Shown: one piece after another, positions 14,747 to 16,218 of the stretch
Layout: each line of letters begins with the position of its first letter
Position numbering within the stretch: position 1 is the first letter of the stretch
From: Myxococcales bacterium UBA1203
Lineage (GTDB): Bacteria > Myxococcota > Myxococcia > Myxococcales > UBA5297
Direction: 5' to 3'
Length of the DNA stretch: 16,218 nucleotides
Assembly (NCBI GenBank): GCA_002309695.1
Contig: DBXV01000016.1
Coordinates: 330,328 to 346,545, forward strand
Program-made: the position numbers and the translations under genes
The notes under the pieces: model-generated
Databases searched by the model: none
Told to the model about the DNA's origin: nothing
The model's input: only the letters and a program-made list of their open reading frames with translations

Positions 14747-15094
14747 TGTTCGGACAAAAAGGAGAGGCAGCGGGGAAGGGGAGAAAAGCCGCAGAATTTT
14801 CGTCAATTCCCGTTTTGCGGCAGCGGTCGGATGTGCTTTAGGCGCGCCCGCTTTCAGGCGGCCGCATCAGACTGTGGGCACGAGGTGATGCCTCTGCCGT
14901 TGCCGCGAAAAGTCAGGTGATTTTCTGAGCGCCGAGGCGGGCAGACCTGCCTCGGCGGTCTTTGTTTCCGGGAATGACAATCCCGCGGGCCTCACAAGGG
15001 CCGCCGTCGGGACCAGTGCGTCGGCTTTTGGGGGCCGGACATTGGGCAGCGACATCCCGTGAAATGTTTTCATTCCCCTCGGGAGCCGTCCGAC
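14747..15094. other. 348-base intergenic region before kamD
   Basis: It holds the terminator at 14931-14967 and short weak inverted repeats near 14790-14825. No cobalamin or lysine riboswitch signature was recognised upstream of kamD, and no convincing promoter or small ORF was seen. The only clear signal close to kamD is its ribosome binding site, GGGAG 9 nt before the ATG. Confidence 0.5.
14931..14967 (+). terminator. Rho-independent terminator upstream of kamD
   Basis: Perfect 8-bp arms GCCGAGGC (14931-14938) and GCCTCGGC (14949-14956), extended by three inner pairs to a CAGA loop, followed by the T-rich ggTCTTTGTTT. The T-rich side makes it a plus-strand terminator. It probably ends the lipoprotein transcript and insulates kamD. 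Confidence 0.75.
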
Positions 15095-16218
15095 ATGTCC
15101 ACCCGTTTTGTTCAGCCAGAGCAGACCGCCCGCGCCAGAGAGATGGCCGAAAACATCATCGGCCCCATCTTTGACCTCATCGAACACAACACCACCGCCT
15201 CCATCGAGCGCACCGTCCTTCGGCTCTACGGCCTTTCCGGCGCGGGCCCGCGCGGCGTTCCTCTGGTGAATGCGCTGGTTGACCGGCTCCTCTCCGCCGG
15301 CGTGATGAACAGGGGTGCGGCCTGGTGGCTGGGGCGCGCCATTCTGGAGTTTGGCGCCACGAGCCCCGTCGAGGCCGTGGAAAAGCTGCTGCATCTGCCT
15401 CTGGAAAAGCTGCCGGAGCCCTCTGAGGAGATGGCGGAGAAGATTCGCCAGACGATGCGGGAGGAGGCCAGCGCCGCCGTGGATGACCTCATGGCGCGCT
15501 GCGAGAAGCGCCTGGCGCTGAGGAACGAGCTGGGCGTGCCGACGCTTCCTCAGCGCTACGTCATCGTGGCCACGGGCAACATCTACGACGACGTGGAGCA
15601 GGCGCGTGCTGCGGCGCAGGCGGGTGCGGACATTATCGCCGTCATTCGCTCCACCGCTCAGTCACTTCTGGACTACGTGCCGCACGGCGCCACGACCGAG
15701 GGCTTTGGCGGCACCTACGCCACGCAGGAAAACTTCCGCATCATGCGCGAGGCGCTGGACGACGAGTCGAAGAAGCTGAAGCGCTACATCCAGCTGACCA
15801 ACTACTCCTCGGGCCTGTGCATGCCGGAAATCGCCTTCTGCGCGGCCTACGAGCGCCTGGACATGCTGCTGAACGACGCGATGTACGGAATCCTCTTTCG
15901 CGACATCAACATGCGCCGCACCTTCGTCGATCAGTACTTCTCGCGGCGCATCGCGGCCATGACGGGCATCATCATCAACACGGGCGAGGACAACTACGTC
16001 ACCACAGCTGATGCCTTCGAGGCGGCCCACACCGTGGTCGCGAGCGAGTTCATCAACGAGGCATTCGCCAAGCGCGCGGGGCTGGAAGACTGGCAGCTGG
16101 GCATCGGGCACGTCTATGAGCTCGACCCGGCGCTTCCCCAGTCGTTCCTGCTCGACCTCGCGCAGGCGATGCTGGTGCGCGAGCTCTTCCCCAATGCGCC
16201 GCTCAAATACATGCCGCC
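15095..16218 (+). CDS. kamD: Lysine 5,6-aminomutase alpha subunit KamD, 3' end outside window
   Basis: Alpha subunit of the adenosylcobalamin- and pyridoxal-phosphate-dependent enzyme that moves an amino group within D-lysine or L-beta-lysine, part of anaerobic lysine breakdown. The frame is open from ATG 15095 to the window edge, giving 374 full codons of an expected 510 or so. Family phrases seen: VPHGATTEGFGGTYATQENF, LTNYSSGLCMPEIA, NDAMYGILFRDINM and TGEDNYVTTADAF, which lie in the TIM-barrel part that holds the cofactors. The catalytic PLP lysine is on the beta subunit (KamE), which would be expected next. GGGAG 9 nt before the ATG supports the start. It is isolated from the lipoprotein gene by the terminator. 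Confidence 0.93.
   Translation, partial: MSTRFVQPEQTARAREMAENIIGPIFDLIEHNTTASIERTVLRLYGLSGAGPRGVPLVNALVDRLLSAGVMNRGAAWWLGRAILEFGATSPVEAVEKLLHLPLEKLPEPSEEMAEKIRQTMREEASAAVDDLMARCEKRLALRNELGVPTLPQRYVIVATGNIYDDVEQARAAAQAGADIIAVIRSTAQSLLDYVPHGATTEGFGGTYATQENFRIMREALDDESKKLKRYIQLTNYSSGLCMPEIAFCAAYERLDMLLNDAMYGILFRDINMRRTFVDQYFSRRIAAMTGIIINTGEDNYVTTADAFEAAHTVVASEFINEAFAKRAGLEDWQLGIGHVYELDPALPQSFLLDLAQAMLVRELFPNAPLKYMP

Noticed and set aside
13481..14806. 441-codon minus-strand frame across the S51 and lipoprotein genes
   Set aside because: It spans two well-supported plus-strand genes and the gap between them, and has no recognisable features.
14968..15094. Cobalamin or lysine riboswitch before kamD
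   Set aside because: No B12-box or lysine-riboswitch core could be recognised; only short weak hairpins are seen.

Overview
The window reads as chromosomal DNA of a Gram-negative bacterium. It has an outer-membrane TonB-dependent receptor, two lipobox lipoproteins and several periplasmic or inner-membrane proteins. The TonB-domain/receptor fusion, the acidic Cys-rich lipoprotein and the GC-rich codon use recall Myxococcota, Bradymonadota or other former Deltaproteobacteria, but this is a low-confidence impression. No rRNA, tRNA, CRISPR array or transposase was seen.

Layout. (1) 1-5459, plus strand: a Type ISP single-polypeptide restriction-modification (R-M) gene. It is split by a frameshift lying exactly in a run of eight C (3858-3865) at the methyltransferase/target-recognition-domain junction. 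One extra C (or a -1 shift) rejoins a complete enzyme of about 1669 residues. The module is bounded by a perfect 72-bp direct repeat (81-152 and 5337-5408) inside a cluster of hairpin-forming intergenic repeats, one of which makes a strong terminator for the gene. (2) 5460-7110, minus strand: a complete L-cysteine desulfidase gene (cyuA) preceded by a short calcineurin-like phosphatase that lacks its first metal-binding motif. (3) 7167-9652, minus strand: five tightly packed, relatively AT-rich genes for unrecognised envelope proteins (one lipoprotein, one secreted, three membrane-anchored). Two share a C-x-D-R-G-x-x-W-D-x5-C motif that is also conserved in the DNA. They run directly out of (4) 9655-12417, a TonB-dependent receptor with an extra TonB C-terminal-like domain and a carboxypeptidase-regulatory-like domain in front of the plug. 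(5) 12418-12778: a divergent control region with a run of nine A. (6) 12779-16218, plus strand: a peptidase S51 (PepE-like) protein, a Cys-rich lipoprotein with 24-residue tandem repeats, a Rho-independent terminator, and the start of lysine 5,6-aminomutase alpha subunit (kamD), cut by the window edge.

How they work together. The R-M gene looks like a self-contained defence cassette that may switch ON and OFF by slippage. The receptor and the five small genes form one apparent transcription unit, so they may share a surface-related job (uptake, or protection against an envelope toxin), but none has a recognised function. CyuA (cysteine to pyruvate, sulfide and ammonia) and KamD (anaerobic lysine degradation) point to amino-acid catabolism under low oxygen. 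The best candidates for something undescribed are the C-tract Type ISP gene with its flanking repeats and the small-envelope-protein cluster with its duplicated motif.
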